Positions 18,348 through 26,933 of a stretch of DNA of 64,000 nt are shown in pieces. The stretch spans positions 1,116,001 through 1,180,000 of the forward strand of contig NZ_PTJC01000006.1 in the NCBI RefSeq assembly GCF_002934605.1, given 5' to 3'. The first letter of the stretch is position 1. Every line of letters begins with the position of its first letter. A program made the translations under genes and the position numbers. The DNA comes from Neolewinella xylanilytica (GTDB taxonomy: Bacteria > Bacteroidota > Bacteroidia > Chitinophagales > Saprospiraceae). The notes under the pieces are model-generated. The model made no database searches, was not told where the DNA came from, and saw only the letters and a list, made by a program, of their open reading frames with translations.

Positions 18348-18376
18348 CTAGAGGGGGACGTTTTCTGAAATTGGCC

Positions 18377-18385
18377 GCAAAATTA
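18377..18385 (-). promoter_or_regulatory. Promoter for rpoD
   Basis: Minus-strand TAATTTTGC matches the -7 element with one extra T; the leader would be about 25 bases. Confidence 0.5.
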
Positions 18386-18542
18386 CGGGATAAATGCTAG
18401 TAAATCAATACCCTATGGGCTCACTAGGGCATAACGTGTAGTTAACAATACAAAGAAACAATAGGTTGGGGGGGCATAAACTTTTGGTAGTCTCGGTTTA
18501 ATTACCTTATTTGCCCGCTACCCATTCTCCCAAGCCCCTGAT

Positions 18543-18923
18543 ATGGAACGTGTTAAGTTTACCTCCGAGTTCATTTTTCGTGCCTCGCCGGGTATTGTCT
18601 ACCAGTTTCTGACCGATCCGGCCTGCCTGACCCGCTGGTTTTGCGATGAAGTTGACATAAACGACAGTACCTATACATTTGTTTGGAGCGGTTCGCCCGA
18701 GGCGGCCGAGCTCATCGAGGACAGCGAAGGCGATATGGTCCGCTTTGCCTGGGAAGATGCCGACGACGAAGACGAGTACCTAGAATTCAACATCACGAAA
18801 AGCCCGGTAACCGGTGAAACCATCGTTTACGTTACGGATTTCGCCGACGACGACGAAGTGGAAGATCAGAAGGCACTCTGGGAAACCCAGCTGACGCGTA
18901 TGCGGGCGGAAATGGGCGGATGA
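18543..18923 (+). CDS. START-like (AHSA1-type) domain protein
   Basis: Acidic 126-aa cytosolic protein. It begins KFTSEFIFRASPGIVYQFLTDPACLTRWFCDEVDIND, the typical first strand and helices of the helix-grip fold, and ends with a long helix (EVEDQKALWETQLTRMRAEMGG). This START-like domain protein is widespread in Bacteroidota and has no established function; binding of a hydrophobic ligand or protein client is inference. Its stop overlaps the start of the large nuclease gene (ATGATG across 18920-18923), so the two are probably co-translated. Confidence 0.75.
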   Translation: MERVKFTSEFIFRASPGIVYQFLTDPACLTRWFCDEVDINDSTYTFVWSGSPEAAELIEDSEGDMVRFAWEDADDEDEYLEFNITKSPVTGETIVYVTDFADDDEVEDQKALWETQLTRMRAEMGG

Positions 18924-21718
18924 TGGTAACCGTATACCTGGGCCTGAGCTTCAACGGTCCGCTACTGCCCCTGCCGGCCGCCGCGTCCACGGACGAACAC
19001 TTCCTGGACTATCCGGGCCTCCTGCAGTACCTCGAAAAGTACTACGCGCTCAGCCGCAGTCCCGCCAACCGGGATGCCCTCCGTAGCGAGCAATACCGGC
19101 AGGTACTGCAACAGCGCCTCGAAGACGCCGACCGACCGCTTCCCTTTTACGCCGCCGCGTTTCAGGCCGATAGCATCGCCACGGCCGAGGAACTGCTGTC
19201 GCGCCGCGACGAGCTGCTCGAACACGGCTACGATCTCCGCCGTCCACCCGAACCGGATACGCCGGAGCGGATCGCGGTATTGCACGAATTAGAGGTCCTG
19301 GTCCTCGATCCCGACCGGGAGCTGCCCCTGCTACCCGGTCTGGCCGACCGCCTTAACCGACTTCTTACCGCACTACGGAGCCGTAACCATCCGCCCCTGC
19401 GGGTAATCGTGCACGAGCCCCGCCAACTCTTGCCGGGCGGTGTAAGTCGCTTACTGTCCGCACTGGAAGCGGCGGGAGACCCGATCGAATACGGCCCCGA
19501 AGCGCCCCAGACCGCCGAATCCACGGATCTCCAGCGTTGGCAGCGCCGCCTTGTCCGCTCCCAGACCGGGGAGGCCGACGCCGAGCCCATGGAGCTCCGG
19601 GGCGACGGCAGCCTGATCCTGCTGCGGGCCGAACGCGAAACGCACCTCGCCGCCTACCTGGCGCGCACCGTACGCGACAACCCCGAGTGGCGCCCGGGAG
19701 TACTGATGACCGTCCGCAATCAGACCCTCGACAATGCCATGATCATGGAAGGACTGCCGAGTATGGGCGTCCCCTCCACCAGTCTGGCCCGGCCGAGCCT
19801 GCAAGTACTTAAGTTGGTTACCGCCTTCCTGTGGGAGCCCGTGGAGGTGGAGCGCATCATGGAATTCGTGAGCCTGGTCAACAAGCCACTCGAACGGCGG
19901 CTGGGCCAGCGCATTGCCGTGTATCTCGCCGACACCCCCGGTCTGTTCGGTAACCGCTGGAACTTCACCGTGGAAGAAGCTTTCCGCGACATGGAAGCGC
20001 GCCGGTTTCCGGCTGCCAGATTGCGCCGCGCGCGGGAGCAATACGAATTCTGGTTCCGTAGACGCCGGTACCCACGGGACGGGCGCGTGCCGAAGAGTGA
20101 CGTCCGTAGTTTATTCGTCTTTCTTCGCAACTGGGCGCTGGAGGCCTTTGACGAGGATAAGGAGCAGACGGGACTGCTCGTCCTTTCCGCCCAGGCCGAA
20201 CGGGCCACCGAGCTGCTGGACGCCCAACCGGAGAGTGAGCTCACCTATCTGGAGGTAGAGCGCCTCGTCCGGACCATCTACCAACCCGCCCCGACCCAGT
20301 TTCAGCCTCCGGAGCAGGGCGCGCTGGCCGTCACTTTCGCCCCGGCCGCGGTCAGCCGAATCGCTCCCAACAGTCAGGATGTCTTAAGGCGGTTGGTTTG
20401 GTGGGACTTCGTGGAAACCGATCCGACCTACTTTTTTAGCCGTTACTACCCGCCCGAGCTGGACTATTTGAACGGAAAGAGTTGTTCCCTCTTTAGTCCG
20501 GAACAGCGCAACCGGCTACGGCACTGGGAAAATCTTCGTCCGGTGATGCACACCACGGAGCAGCTGATCCTGTGCATTCCGCAGCGGGTAGACGGCACGG
20601 GAACGGAGAGCCACCCGCTAATGGGTGACCTGGAGGCTGCCGTTACCGCGGAGAGCCTGCAGCATATTACGGTAAGCATCGACGAGGGAGGCCGACGGGA
20701 AGATCTGTTCTCCCAACTGCAGCTGCCCCGCTTCGCCCCGGTAGCCATTCGTGAACTTGCCCGCCCGGTGCCCCTGCTTCACCTGTCGCGGCCAAGGGCG
20801 TTGCAGGCCCGCGAAGCGGAAACGCCGTCGTCGATGGACGATCTGCTCTACTATCCGCACAAGTGGATCTTTAAGCACCAACTGAAACTGAAGTCTACGC
20901 CCATTCTCTCGATTGCCAACGAGAACCGGTTGCGCGGAAACCTCAGCCACCTTTTCATCGATGAATTGCTGCAGGAGATCAGCGGCGACCAACGCTCGTG
21001 GGACCGGGAGGACGTGGAACGGTGGATCGACGAAAACGCTACCCGCCTCCTTCGCCAGCAGGGGGCCGTACTCCTGGAATACGGACAGGAGCCCGAAAGG
21101 GTCCAATTCCTGATCACGATGAAAAAATCGGCGTGGACACTGGTGAACTACATTCAGCGGAACGGCTGGCACATCCGCGGATCCGAAGAAAAGATCGGTG
21201 GGGAGCTAACCCCCATGGGCGGGCAAACGGTACAGGGGCGGGCCGATCTCGTGCTCGAGCGTACGCGAAACGGCCAAACCGAAGCGGTGGTGGTAGACCT
21301 GAAGTGGCGGGGCAAGACCGTCTTCCGGAACCTACTGCGCAACGGCGGCGACATTCAACTGGCCCTCTACGCGGAGTTTCTCCGGCAGACGGGCAGCGAA
21401 CGGGTGCATACGGCCTACTATATCTTGCGGGACGCGCGCATGCTCTGTCGCAACGAACTAGCTTTCGAAGGGGCGGATACGGTGCCTACGGAGGATGATT
21501 TCACGGTGATCCAGGAAAGTACGCTGGCGAAGATCCGCCGGACTTACGACTGGCGCTGGGAACAGTTTGCCGGTGGACAGTTGGAGATTCGGTGTACGGA
21601 AACCGTACCGTTCCTTGAGGATCACTACGTCGACTTACCGCACGATAGCCTGCTCGTCATGAAAGACGACACCTCTCCGTTCGACGATTACAAAAGCTTG
21701 ATCGGCCTGATCCGCTAG
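18920..21718 (+). CDS. AddB/RexB-like PD-(D/E)XK nuclease
   Basis: Cytosolic protein of 932 aa. The C-terminal nuclease domain has GRADLVLE (D776) and VVVDLKWRGK (D793, K795), the PD-(D/E)XK catalytic set, followed by GGDIQLALYAEFLRQTG, the RecB-like QxxxY motif. The N-terminal two thirds look like a degenerate helicase of the AddB type (for example VLMTVRNQTLDNAMIMEGLPSMGVPSTSLARPS). I do not see the four-cysteine iron-sulphur signature of classical AddB, and no AddA-like helicase gene is in the window. A role in double-strand-break end processing is plausible from the family. Confidence 0.8.
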   Translation: MMVTVYLGLSFNGPLLPLPAAASTDEHFLDYPGLLQYLEKYYALSRSPANRDALRSEQYRQVLQQRLEDADRPLPFYAAAFQADSIATAEELLSRRDELLEHGYDLRRPPEPDTPERIAVLHELEVLVLDPDRELPLLPGLADRLNRLLTALRSRNHPPLRVIVHEPRQLLPGGVSRLLSALEAAGDPIEYGPEAPQTAESTDLQRWQRRLVRSQTGEADAEPMELRGDGSLILLRAERETHLAAYLARTVRDNPEWRPGVLMTVRNQTLDNAMIMEGLPSMGVPSTSLARPSLQVLKLVTAFLWEPVEVERIMEFVSLVNKPLERRLGQRIAVYLADTPGLFGNRWNFTVEEAFRDMEARRFPAARLRRAREQYEFWFRRRRYPRDGRVPKSDVRSLFVFLRNWALEAFDEDKEQTGLLVLSAQAERATELLDAQPESELTYLEVERLVRTIYQPAPTQFQPPEQGALAVTFAPAAVSRIAPNSQDVLRRLVWWDFVETDPTYFFSRYYPPELDYLNGKSCSLFSPEQRNRLRHWENLRPVMHTTEQLILCIPQRVDGTGTESHPLMGDLEAAVTAESLQHITVSIDEGGRREDLFSQLQLPRFAPVAIRELARPVPLLHLSRPRALQAREAETPSSMDDLLYYPHKWIFKHQLKLKSTPILSIANENRLRGNLSHLFIDELLQEISGDQRSWDREDVERWIDENATRLLRQQGAVLLEYGQEPERVQFLITMKKSAWTLVNYIQRNGWHIRGSEEKIGGELTPMGGQTVQGRADLVLERTRNGQTEAVVVDLKWRGKTVFRNLLRNGGDIQLALYAEFLRQTGSERVHTAYYILRDARMLCRNELAFEGADTVPTEDDFTVIQESTLAKIRRTYDWRWEQFAGGQLEIRCTETVPFLEDHYVDLPHDSLLVMKDDTSPFDDYKSLIGLIR

Positions 21719-22890
21719 CCGCCCGTGATCTCCATGAAGGTTCCGGTGGTGAGGTACCGCATCACGTATACCAGGGCGATGCTCACCAGCAGGCCGAAAG
21801 TGACCTTGCCGAGGTCGCTGAAAATATTCCGGAAGGCCGCGCCAAGGGTTTTCTTGCCGGGGGCGGTTTCGTAGTAGGCTACCGCGGCCCGGGCGACCAT
21901 GGCCACCGCCATGATGATGATGACCAGATTGTCTACCGCATCCCGCAGGTACACGACATAGCCGATAAGGATCAGGAGGACCACGTTCAGCGTCATGCCC
22001 AGATAGTAGGCGACCGGAGCTCGCCCGCGATCCGTGGGCTCTTCGTCGAGTTCGAGCCGGTAGCGGATGGCGATTTCCCGTCCCGCGAGCAAGCCGAGAA
22101 AAACCCAGGTGGTCGACATCGGGACGTTGCTGAATTCTTTGAAGAACAACAGGATGATCCCGTAGAAGAAGTCGATAAAGGTGGCCGACCGGATATCGGT
22201 GGTGTTCGTTTTTGCCTTAACGATCTTCTGGATGTTGCCGCCTTTGCTGTAGAATATGATGGCCAGCATGGTCAGCAAAATCACCAGGGAGATGATGATC
22301 TCTGACAGGTGCAGGGAGCGCGGGAGGTAGACGAAAATATTCGCGAAATCCTGGATGAGCCACTGCCCCCATAGGAAGCCGGTCGAAGCCCACTGGAGGA
22401 TTGTCCAGGTGCGCAGGCTGCTCTGACTCATCTCCGTATTGATGAACCGCTTATCGAGCCACCGGGTCACCAACTGCCAGACGATAATAGCCGCGCAGAA
22501 CGCCAGGGCGTAGCCGAGGATGGACTTCATCGTCATGTCGAAAAGCCCCGCCGGTTTGAAGAAGGTGAGAATAAGAAAGGAGGTCGACACCGGAATACCG
22601 GTGCGGGTGAGCAGCATCAGTACCAGCGGGGGCAGCAGGTAGGGCCAACCCATGTCCTCGACGTAAGCGTAGGATTCGAGGCGACCGTAACTGACGTCTC
22701 CGTCGTACTCACTCCACCCGTACAGAAGGGTCACGGCCAGGATTGACCCGGCGAAGGCCCAGAGGACGTACCACTTCTTGTCTTCGTTGGAGGAAAGAAA
22801 GGTGCCCAGCGTCTGAATGGAGTCGTTTCCTACAACGGCGTAGCCGGCCAATATGAAGCCGGTCCACATAATGATCAAGGATACATCCAT
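21715..22890 (-). CDS. PiT-like multi-pass membrane protein
   Basis: Inner-membrane protein of 391 aa with about ten hydrophobic helices. Two segments resemble the duplicated signatures of inorganic phosphate transporters: GYAVVGNDSIQTLGTFLSSN near residue 16, recalling GANDVANAFGT, with RTGIPVSTSFLIL about 80 residues later, and a second-half FKEFSNVPMSTTWVFLGLLAGRE near residue 255, recalling PVSTTH. The spacing is symmetrical, as expected from an internal repeat. Divergence is strong, so a different anion or a non-transport role remains possible. The stop overlaps the end of the convergent nuclease gene by four bases. Confidence 0.55.
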   Translation of the reverse strand: MDVSLIIMWTGFILAGYAVVGNDSIQTLGTFLSSNEDKKWYVLWAFAGSILAVTLLYGWSEYDGDVSYGRLESYAYVEDMGWPYLLPPLVLMLLTRTGIPVSTSFLILTFFKPAGLFDMTMKSILGYALAFCAAIIVWQLVTRWLDKRFINTEMSQSSLRTWTILQWASTGFLWGQWLIQDFANIFVYLPRSLHLSEIIISLVILLTMLAIIFYSKGGNIQKIVKAKTNTTDIRSATFIDFFYGIILLFFKEFSNVPMSTTWVFLGLLAGREIAIRYRLELDEEPTDRGRAPVAYYLGMTLNVVLLILIGYVVYLRDAVDNLVIIIMAVAMVARAAVAYYETAPGKKTLGAAFRNIFSDLGKVTFGLLVSIALVYVMRYLTTGTFMEITGG

Positions 22891-23102
22891 TCGTTAGGGA
22901 GCTGAAAGACGGTGGTGGAAGGTGATAAAGCGGTGCAAGTTCGCAACCGGTTGTAAACTGCATGTTAAGTGTGGGCACCGATACCACGCCGACCTTCCGG
23001 GCGGGGCGGGATGGGCCACCGTAGGGGTTACCCTTTCCAGCAGGGTATACAATCGAATTTGCTGGCTGCACCGCTTGATTCCAAGCACCCGGCTTCGTGT
23101 GC

Positions 23103-24089
23103 CTAAATAGCCAGAATGCTGGCCATCCGGATTAGCTCCTCCTGCGGAACTTTCTCCTTGGTAATGGCGTCGTCGAAGGGGTAGGTGGTAACCTGCCCGT
23201 TTACGATACCGACCGCTACGTTTTCCTGGCCGGCTAACAGGACCTCCACGGCCGCATGTCCGAGCCGACTGGCCAGGAGGCGGTCGGCGGCCGTTGGCGA
23301 ACCGCCCCGCTGCAGGTGGCCGATGACCGTCACCTTGGGTTCCATGCTGGCTAGTTCGTGCTGGATCTTTTCCGCGATACCGGTTGCCCCACCCATAGGG
23401 TGGCCTTCGGCAACGATCACCACGCTGAAGAGCTTGCCGCGGGCCTTGTTTTTGCGGAGTACCGACTTAAGATCTTCCAGGTTCGTTTCCGCCTCCGGGA
23501 TCAGCACGCTGCTGGCTCCGGATCCGATCGCGGTGTACAGGGCGATGTATCCCGAGTTACGTCCCATCACCTCCACGAAAAACAGGCGGTTGTGGCTGTC
23601 GGCCGTATCGCGAATTTTGTCTACGGCATCAATAGCGGTATTCACCGCGGTATCGAAGCCAATCGTATAGTCAGTGCCGTAAAGGTCATTATCAATGGTG
23701 CCGGGAATGCCGATGAAAGGGATGTTGAATTCCTCGCTGAATATCTTGGCCCCGGTAAAAGTTCCGTTGCCACCGATAGCGATGCAAGCGTCGATGTCGT
23801 AAGCCTTTAGATGTTCATAGGCTGCCTGACGGCCCTCGGTGGACATAAAGCGCATCGAACGGGCAGTGCGCAGCATCGTTCCGCCCCGCTGAATGATGTT
23901 AGCCACGTCGCGGCGCTCCAACCGCTGAAAGTGACCATCGATCATGCCCTCAAAGCCACGCTCGATACCGTAGACGTGTAATTTATTCCAGGCGGCAGTC
24001 CGCACCACGGCCCGGAGGGCGGCATTCATGCCGGGGGCGTCACCTCCGGAGGTAAATACGGCGATACGTCGGATATCCTGTCTGTTCAT
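23103..24089 (-). CDS. pfkA: ATP-type 6-phosphofructokinase
   Basis: Glycolytic enzyme of 328 aa converting fructose 6-phosphate to the 1,6-bisphosphate. Family motifs are FTSGGDAPGMNAALRAVVR (residues 12-30), RGGTMLRTARS, PGTIDNDLYGTDYTIGFDTA with the catalytic aspartates, VEVMGRNSGYIAL, and GHLQRGGSPTAADR. One oddity: the ATP/Mg loop reads GGNGTFTGA (N108), where the well-studied bacterial enzymes have GGDGS with Asp103. It follows a sugar kinase gene by three bases, so both are one operon linking amino-sugar and hexose phosphate metabolism. Confidence 0.95.
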   Translation of the reverse strand: MNRQDIRRIAVFTSGGDAPGMNAALRAVVRTAAWNKLHVYGIERGFEGMIDGHFQRLERRDVANIIQRGGTMLRTARSMRFMSTEGRQAAYEHLKAYDIDACIAIGGNGTFTGAKIFSEEFNIPFIGIPGTIDNDLYGTDYTIGFDTAVNTAIDAVDKIRDTADSHNRLFFVEVMGRNSGYIALYTAIGSGASSVLIPEAETNLEDLKSVLRKNKARGKLFSVVIVAEGHPMGGATGIAEKIQHELASMEPKVTVIGHLQRGGSPTAADRLLASRLGHAAVEVLLAGQENVAVGIVNGQVTTYPFDDAITKEKVPQEELIRMASILAI

Positions 24090-24092
24090 GGG

Positions 24093-24935
24093 CTAACGGG
24101 GAGAGTGGTAGTCGGCGAGTGCCTCAATGGGTTTGTGAATGAAACGGCCGGCGGTCAGATCGCGTTCGTGCAGCGCGGCCAGGAGAATGCTTTTAAAATG
24201 GAAGGCAATACTACCGATAAAATGCACGGGAAGCTCGAGGTGGCCCCGGTATTTGCGCACGTGGCGGTCCAAAAATTCGGCGAAACTGGTAAAGACGATT
24301 TTCTGGATCAGCGGATGATGGGGATGCTCGCCCATAAAGCGGGTGAAGCCGGCCAGGTAGGTGTTAGGCATGTCCGATTCGTAGACGTTGTTGATCACCG
24401 TCATACGGTCGGCGGTAGTGTAATTTTCGAAGGCCTCGTTCAACTCGTCGTCGAGCTCCCGATAAAAATAGGCCCGCAAAAAAGCCTTGCCGAGGTGGGA
24501 GCCGCTGCCTTCGTCACCGAGCATGAAACCGAGGTTGGTCACGTTATCCGTCACCTCCTTGCCGTCGTACAGACACGTGTTGCTCCCCGTACCCAGGATG
24601 CAGGAAATCCCCGGCTCGTTGCCACACGTTGCCCGGGCTGCTCCAAGTAAGTCGTGCATGACCTCCACCTTGGCATCCGGCCAGGAGTTATTGATGCAGT
24701 CAGCGATCACCTTCTTGCGGCGGAAATCCCAGCAGCCGGCACCGTAGTAGTGGACTTCGTCGATGTGCACTTTAGGTAGCAGATCCTGCGACAGCTTTTG
24801 TACTTCGTTCTGCAGGAGATCCACGGGGTGCACCACGGGATTGAATCCCCGCGTACTGACGTAAAGCTTTTCCCCCTTCTCAGGCAACAATACCCAGTCC
24901 GCTTTAGTAGAACCGGAATCCGCTACAAGTATCAT
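24093..24935 (-). CDS. BadF/BadG-type ATPase, N-acetylglucosamine kinase-like
   Basis: Cytosolic 280-aa member of the actin/hexokinase ATPase superfamily. The phosphate-1 loop is LVADSGSTKADWVLL at the N-terminus, and ISCILGTGSNTCLYDG and GFMLGDEGSGSHLGKAFLRAYF match the phosphate-2 and adenosine regions of GlcNAc kinases of this family. Its position directly upstream of pfkA supports a role in sugar or muropeptide-sugar phosphorylation. A TACCTTCG box and a 19-base palindrome lie just upstream, see that entry. The sugar specificity is inference. Confidence 0.85.
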   Translation of the reverse strand: MILVADSGSTKADWVLLPEKGEKLYVSTRGFNPVVHPVDLLQNEVQKLSQDLLPKVHIDEVHYYGAGCWDFRRKKVIADCINNSWPDAKVEVMHDLLGAARATCGNEPGISCILGTGSNTCLYDGKEVTDNVTNLGFMLGDEGSGSHLGKAFLRAYFYRELDDELNEAFENYTTADRMTVINNVYESDMPNTYLAGFTRFMGEHPHHPLIQKIVFTSFAEFLDRHVRKYRGHLELPVHFIGSIAFHFKSILLAALHERDLTAGRFIHKPIEALADYHSPR

Positions 24936-24955
24936 GATATCGACTATTAAGCGTA

Positions 24956-24980
24956 CGAAGGTAGTGTAAAATTAACACTA
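24956..24980 (-). promoter_or_regulatory. Promoter and operator-like palindrome for sugar kinase-pfkA operon
   Basis: Minus-strand TACCTTCG (24956-24963) is the -7 element, giving a leader of about 15 bases. Overlapping its upstream edge is a perfect 6-base inverted repeat TAGTGT-7-ACACTA at 24962-24980, placed where a bound repressor would block the promoter. Confidence 0.5.
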
Positions 24981-25085
24981 AGGCCAAGGCGCACTGCCGG
25001 AATGCGGGCGCATTCTAGGACAATATAATTCGTTTTAATAGATAAATTATAAACACAAATAGTTTGTTTATTTCAAGTTCCGTCC

Positions 25086-25094
25086 TATCTTTGG
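25086..25094 (+). promoter_or_regulatory. Promoter for glucosaminidase gene
   Basis: TATCTTTGG with a TTTG -33 element at 25063-25066, spacer 19 bases. The leader would be about 63 bases. Confidence 0.6.
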
Positions 25095-25160
25095 GGCGGC
25101 CTCCGGGCCGGCAGCAGGTTCCAATTTATTCGATACCCACACCTTCAAACAACGCAAGAC

Positions 25161-26051
25161 ATGCCTGCTCCCCCCACCTCTACCTTTACGTCCGACCTCG
25201 GCCGCCGTATGGCCCGCTTCGTCGATTACCTCGTTCATTACGCCGTGGAAGCGGCGCTGGTCGCCCTCATCCTGTACGTGTGCATTAGTAGGGGATTATC
25301 CGTCGAAGTCGATGTCCACGATCCACGGTTCCCCGCACCGCATGCCGCCGGGATCGCCGAAGCCGGGATCGGCGGATGGTTCACCGTAGCCGTCAACCGC
25401 CTTTCCCGCGGTATCACCGGCTCGCGGGTCACCGACCGTATCTACGCCGTTGCCGACGCTCCCGGTACCACCGATGCTCCCGATGAGTTTAGCAGCGTCG
25501 CGCGGACCGACGATCCCGCCCCACACATCCCTAACCTGACCCTCGTGCTAAGTCCCGATTACGGGGAACGAAAAGGGCTGGCCCCGGAAATCGTACGTGG
25601 GAAAAAGCAACGGGTTACGAACTACATTGAACGCCACGCGGCCGCCGCCCGCCGGGAAATGCGCGCCTACGGTATTCCCGCCAGCATCACCCTGGCGCAA
25701 GCCCTGCTGGAAAGCAATGCCGGAGACAGCAAGCTGGCCGTAAACAGTAACAATCACTTCGGTATCAAGTGCCGGACCAAGTGCCTGGGATGTACGTGCC
25801 GGAATTATGGCGACGACACCCGCTACGACATGTTCCGGGTTTTCGATTCCGTTGCCGATTCTTTCCGGGAGCACAGTATCCTGTTGAATACGTCCCGCTA
25901 TGCCAAGCTGAAGCAGTACGGCAATGACTACGTCAAGTGGGCCCATGGCTTGAAAGCCTGTGGCTATGCTACCGATCCGAAGTACGGGCATAAGCTCGTG
26001 ACCATCATCGAGAATCTGGGGCTGGATCGCTACGACCGGTCCGGGGTATAA
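25161..26051 (+). CDS. Membrane-anchored glucosaminidase (GH73-type)
   Basis: Protein of 296 aa with one membrane segment (about residues 30-47, AVEAALVALILYVCIS), a low-complexity periplasmic linker to about residue 145, and a C-terminal domain of the mannosyl-glycoprotein endo-beta-N-acetylglucosaminidase family. The catalytic region reads IPASITLAQALLESNAGDSKLA, with E192 the probable acid catalyst, followed by NSNNHFGIKC and FRVFDSVADSFREHS. Such enzymes cut the glycan strand of peptidoglycan. Four cysteines in KCRTKCLGCTCRNYG may form disulphides. It converges with the TPR/SH3 gene, with only two bases between stops. Confidence 0.88.
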   Translation: MPAPPTSTFTSDLGRRMARFVDYLVHYAVEAALVALILYVCISRGLSVEVDVHDPRFPAPHAAGIAEAGIGGWFTVAVNRLSRGITGSRVTDRIYAVADAPGTTDAPDEFSSVARTDDPAPHIPNLTLVLSPDYGERKGLAPEIVRGKKQRVTNYIERHAAAARREMRAYGIPASITLAQALLESNAGDSKLAVNSNNHFGIKCRTKCLGCTCRNYGDDTRYDMFRVFDSVADSFREHSILLNTSRYAKLKQYGNDYVKWAHGLKACGYATDPKYGHKLVTIIENLGLDRYDRSGV

Positions 26052-26053
26052 AA

Positions 26054-26920
26054 TCAGATCGTTCCGATGCGATCCGCGGGGAGGTAACCCGTCTTTCCGT
26101 CCGCAAGCTGAACCTTGACGTACTGGTTGACCCGATCGGTAATGTACAGCCTGACACCCTCGGTGAGTTGGGCCTCTACCGAGCCTTCAGCCGTCGGGGA
26201 AACGCGCAAGGTGGCTTCCTCCAGCAGAATGGCTTCGTCGGAACGCGCCAGATAATCGCTCCGGCTATGCCCGAGCGCGAAAAGTAGCAGCGATAGCAAG
26301 CCAAATCCGAGAGCGGTGGGGAGTAATGCAAAGCGGCGCTTTTCTTCCATGTTTTCCTTCCGGAGGTACCACCATACCACTCCGGTAACCGCCAGCCACC
26401 AGCACAAGATGCTCACCGTAAAGAGGGTAGTTGTCCCAAGGAACGCCCCGACCGAGCGCCACGCCCGAATCAAGAAGAAATCCGGAATGTCCAAATCGGT
26501 AATGCCTGCCTCCCGGCGCACATAGCGAAGGTTGTTTTGTAAGTCCTGGTGTCCCGGACGCAGCCGTAGTCCTCGCTCGTACGCCAGGATAGCCCGACCG
26601 GGCTCGCCGGCTTCAAAGTGGGCGTTTCCCTGGGTCAGGTAAAAGTTGGGACTAACTTCCCCGACGGTCTCCAGACTATCTAGAATGGCAGCGGCAAGCC
26701 GGAAGTCACCGACGGCAATGGCTTCCTGCGCCCCGGCGCCACTGTAGGCGACTTGTGCCCGCGTGCCAAAGGGAAATAGTAGCAGTAGGAGATAGGGCAT
26801 CCACGCCCACCAACCAACAAACCTGGTTCCCGACCGGGATCGGGCATGGTCGACCGCCCCCGGGGGGGATGGATGGCAATGAATTAGGTATCGGCTAAGG
26901 TCCAGGCTGGCTCGCGGCAT
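26054..26920 (-). CDS. TPR and SH3-domain membrane protein (BatE-like)
   Basis: Protein of 288 aa. After a hydrophobic leader (WMPYLLLLLFPFGTRAQ) come two tetratricopeptide units (residues about 62-130, including FYLTQGNAHFEAGEPGRAILAYERGLRLRPG), two membrane helices (about 155-215), and a C-terminal bacterial SH3 domain (LRVSPTAEGSVEAQLTEGVRLYI to GKTGYLPADRIG). This order matches BatE of the Bacteroides aerotolerance operon, but no Bat or MoxR neighbours are present. The start ATG at 26920 sits five bases from the G of a TACTTTTGT box; the alternative is the Met at residue 41, where the signal-like segment begins. Confidence 0.72.
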   Translation of the reverse strand: MPRASLDLSRYLIHCHPSPPGAVDHARSRSGTRFVGWWAWMPYLLLLLFPFGTRAQVAYSGAGAQEAIAVGDFRLAAAILDSLETVGEVSPNFYLTQGNAHFEAGEPGRAILAYERGLRLRPGHQDLQNNLRYVRREAGITDLDIPDFFLIRAWRSVGAFLGTTTLFTVSILCWWLAVTGVVWWYLRKENMEEKRRFALLPTALGFGLLSLLLFALGHSRSDYLARSDEAILLEEATLRVSPTAEGSVEAQLTEGVRLYITDRVNQYVKVQLADGKTGYLPADRIGTI

Positions 26921-26923
26921 GGG

Positions 26924-26932
26924 ACAAAAGTA
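26924..26932 (-). promoter_or_regulatory. Promoter for BatE-like gene
   Basis: Minus-strand TACTTTTGT lies immediately after the stop codon of the OstA-like gene, so this gene has its own, probably leaderless, transcript. Confidence 0.5.
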
Positions 26933-26933
26933 A

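Noticed and set aside
26054-26920. Bat aerotolerance operon
   Set aside because: Only the BatE-like gene is present; BatA-D and MoxR are missing nearby.
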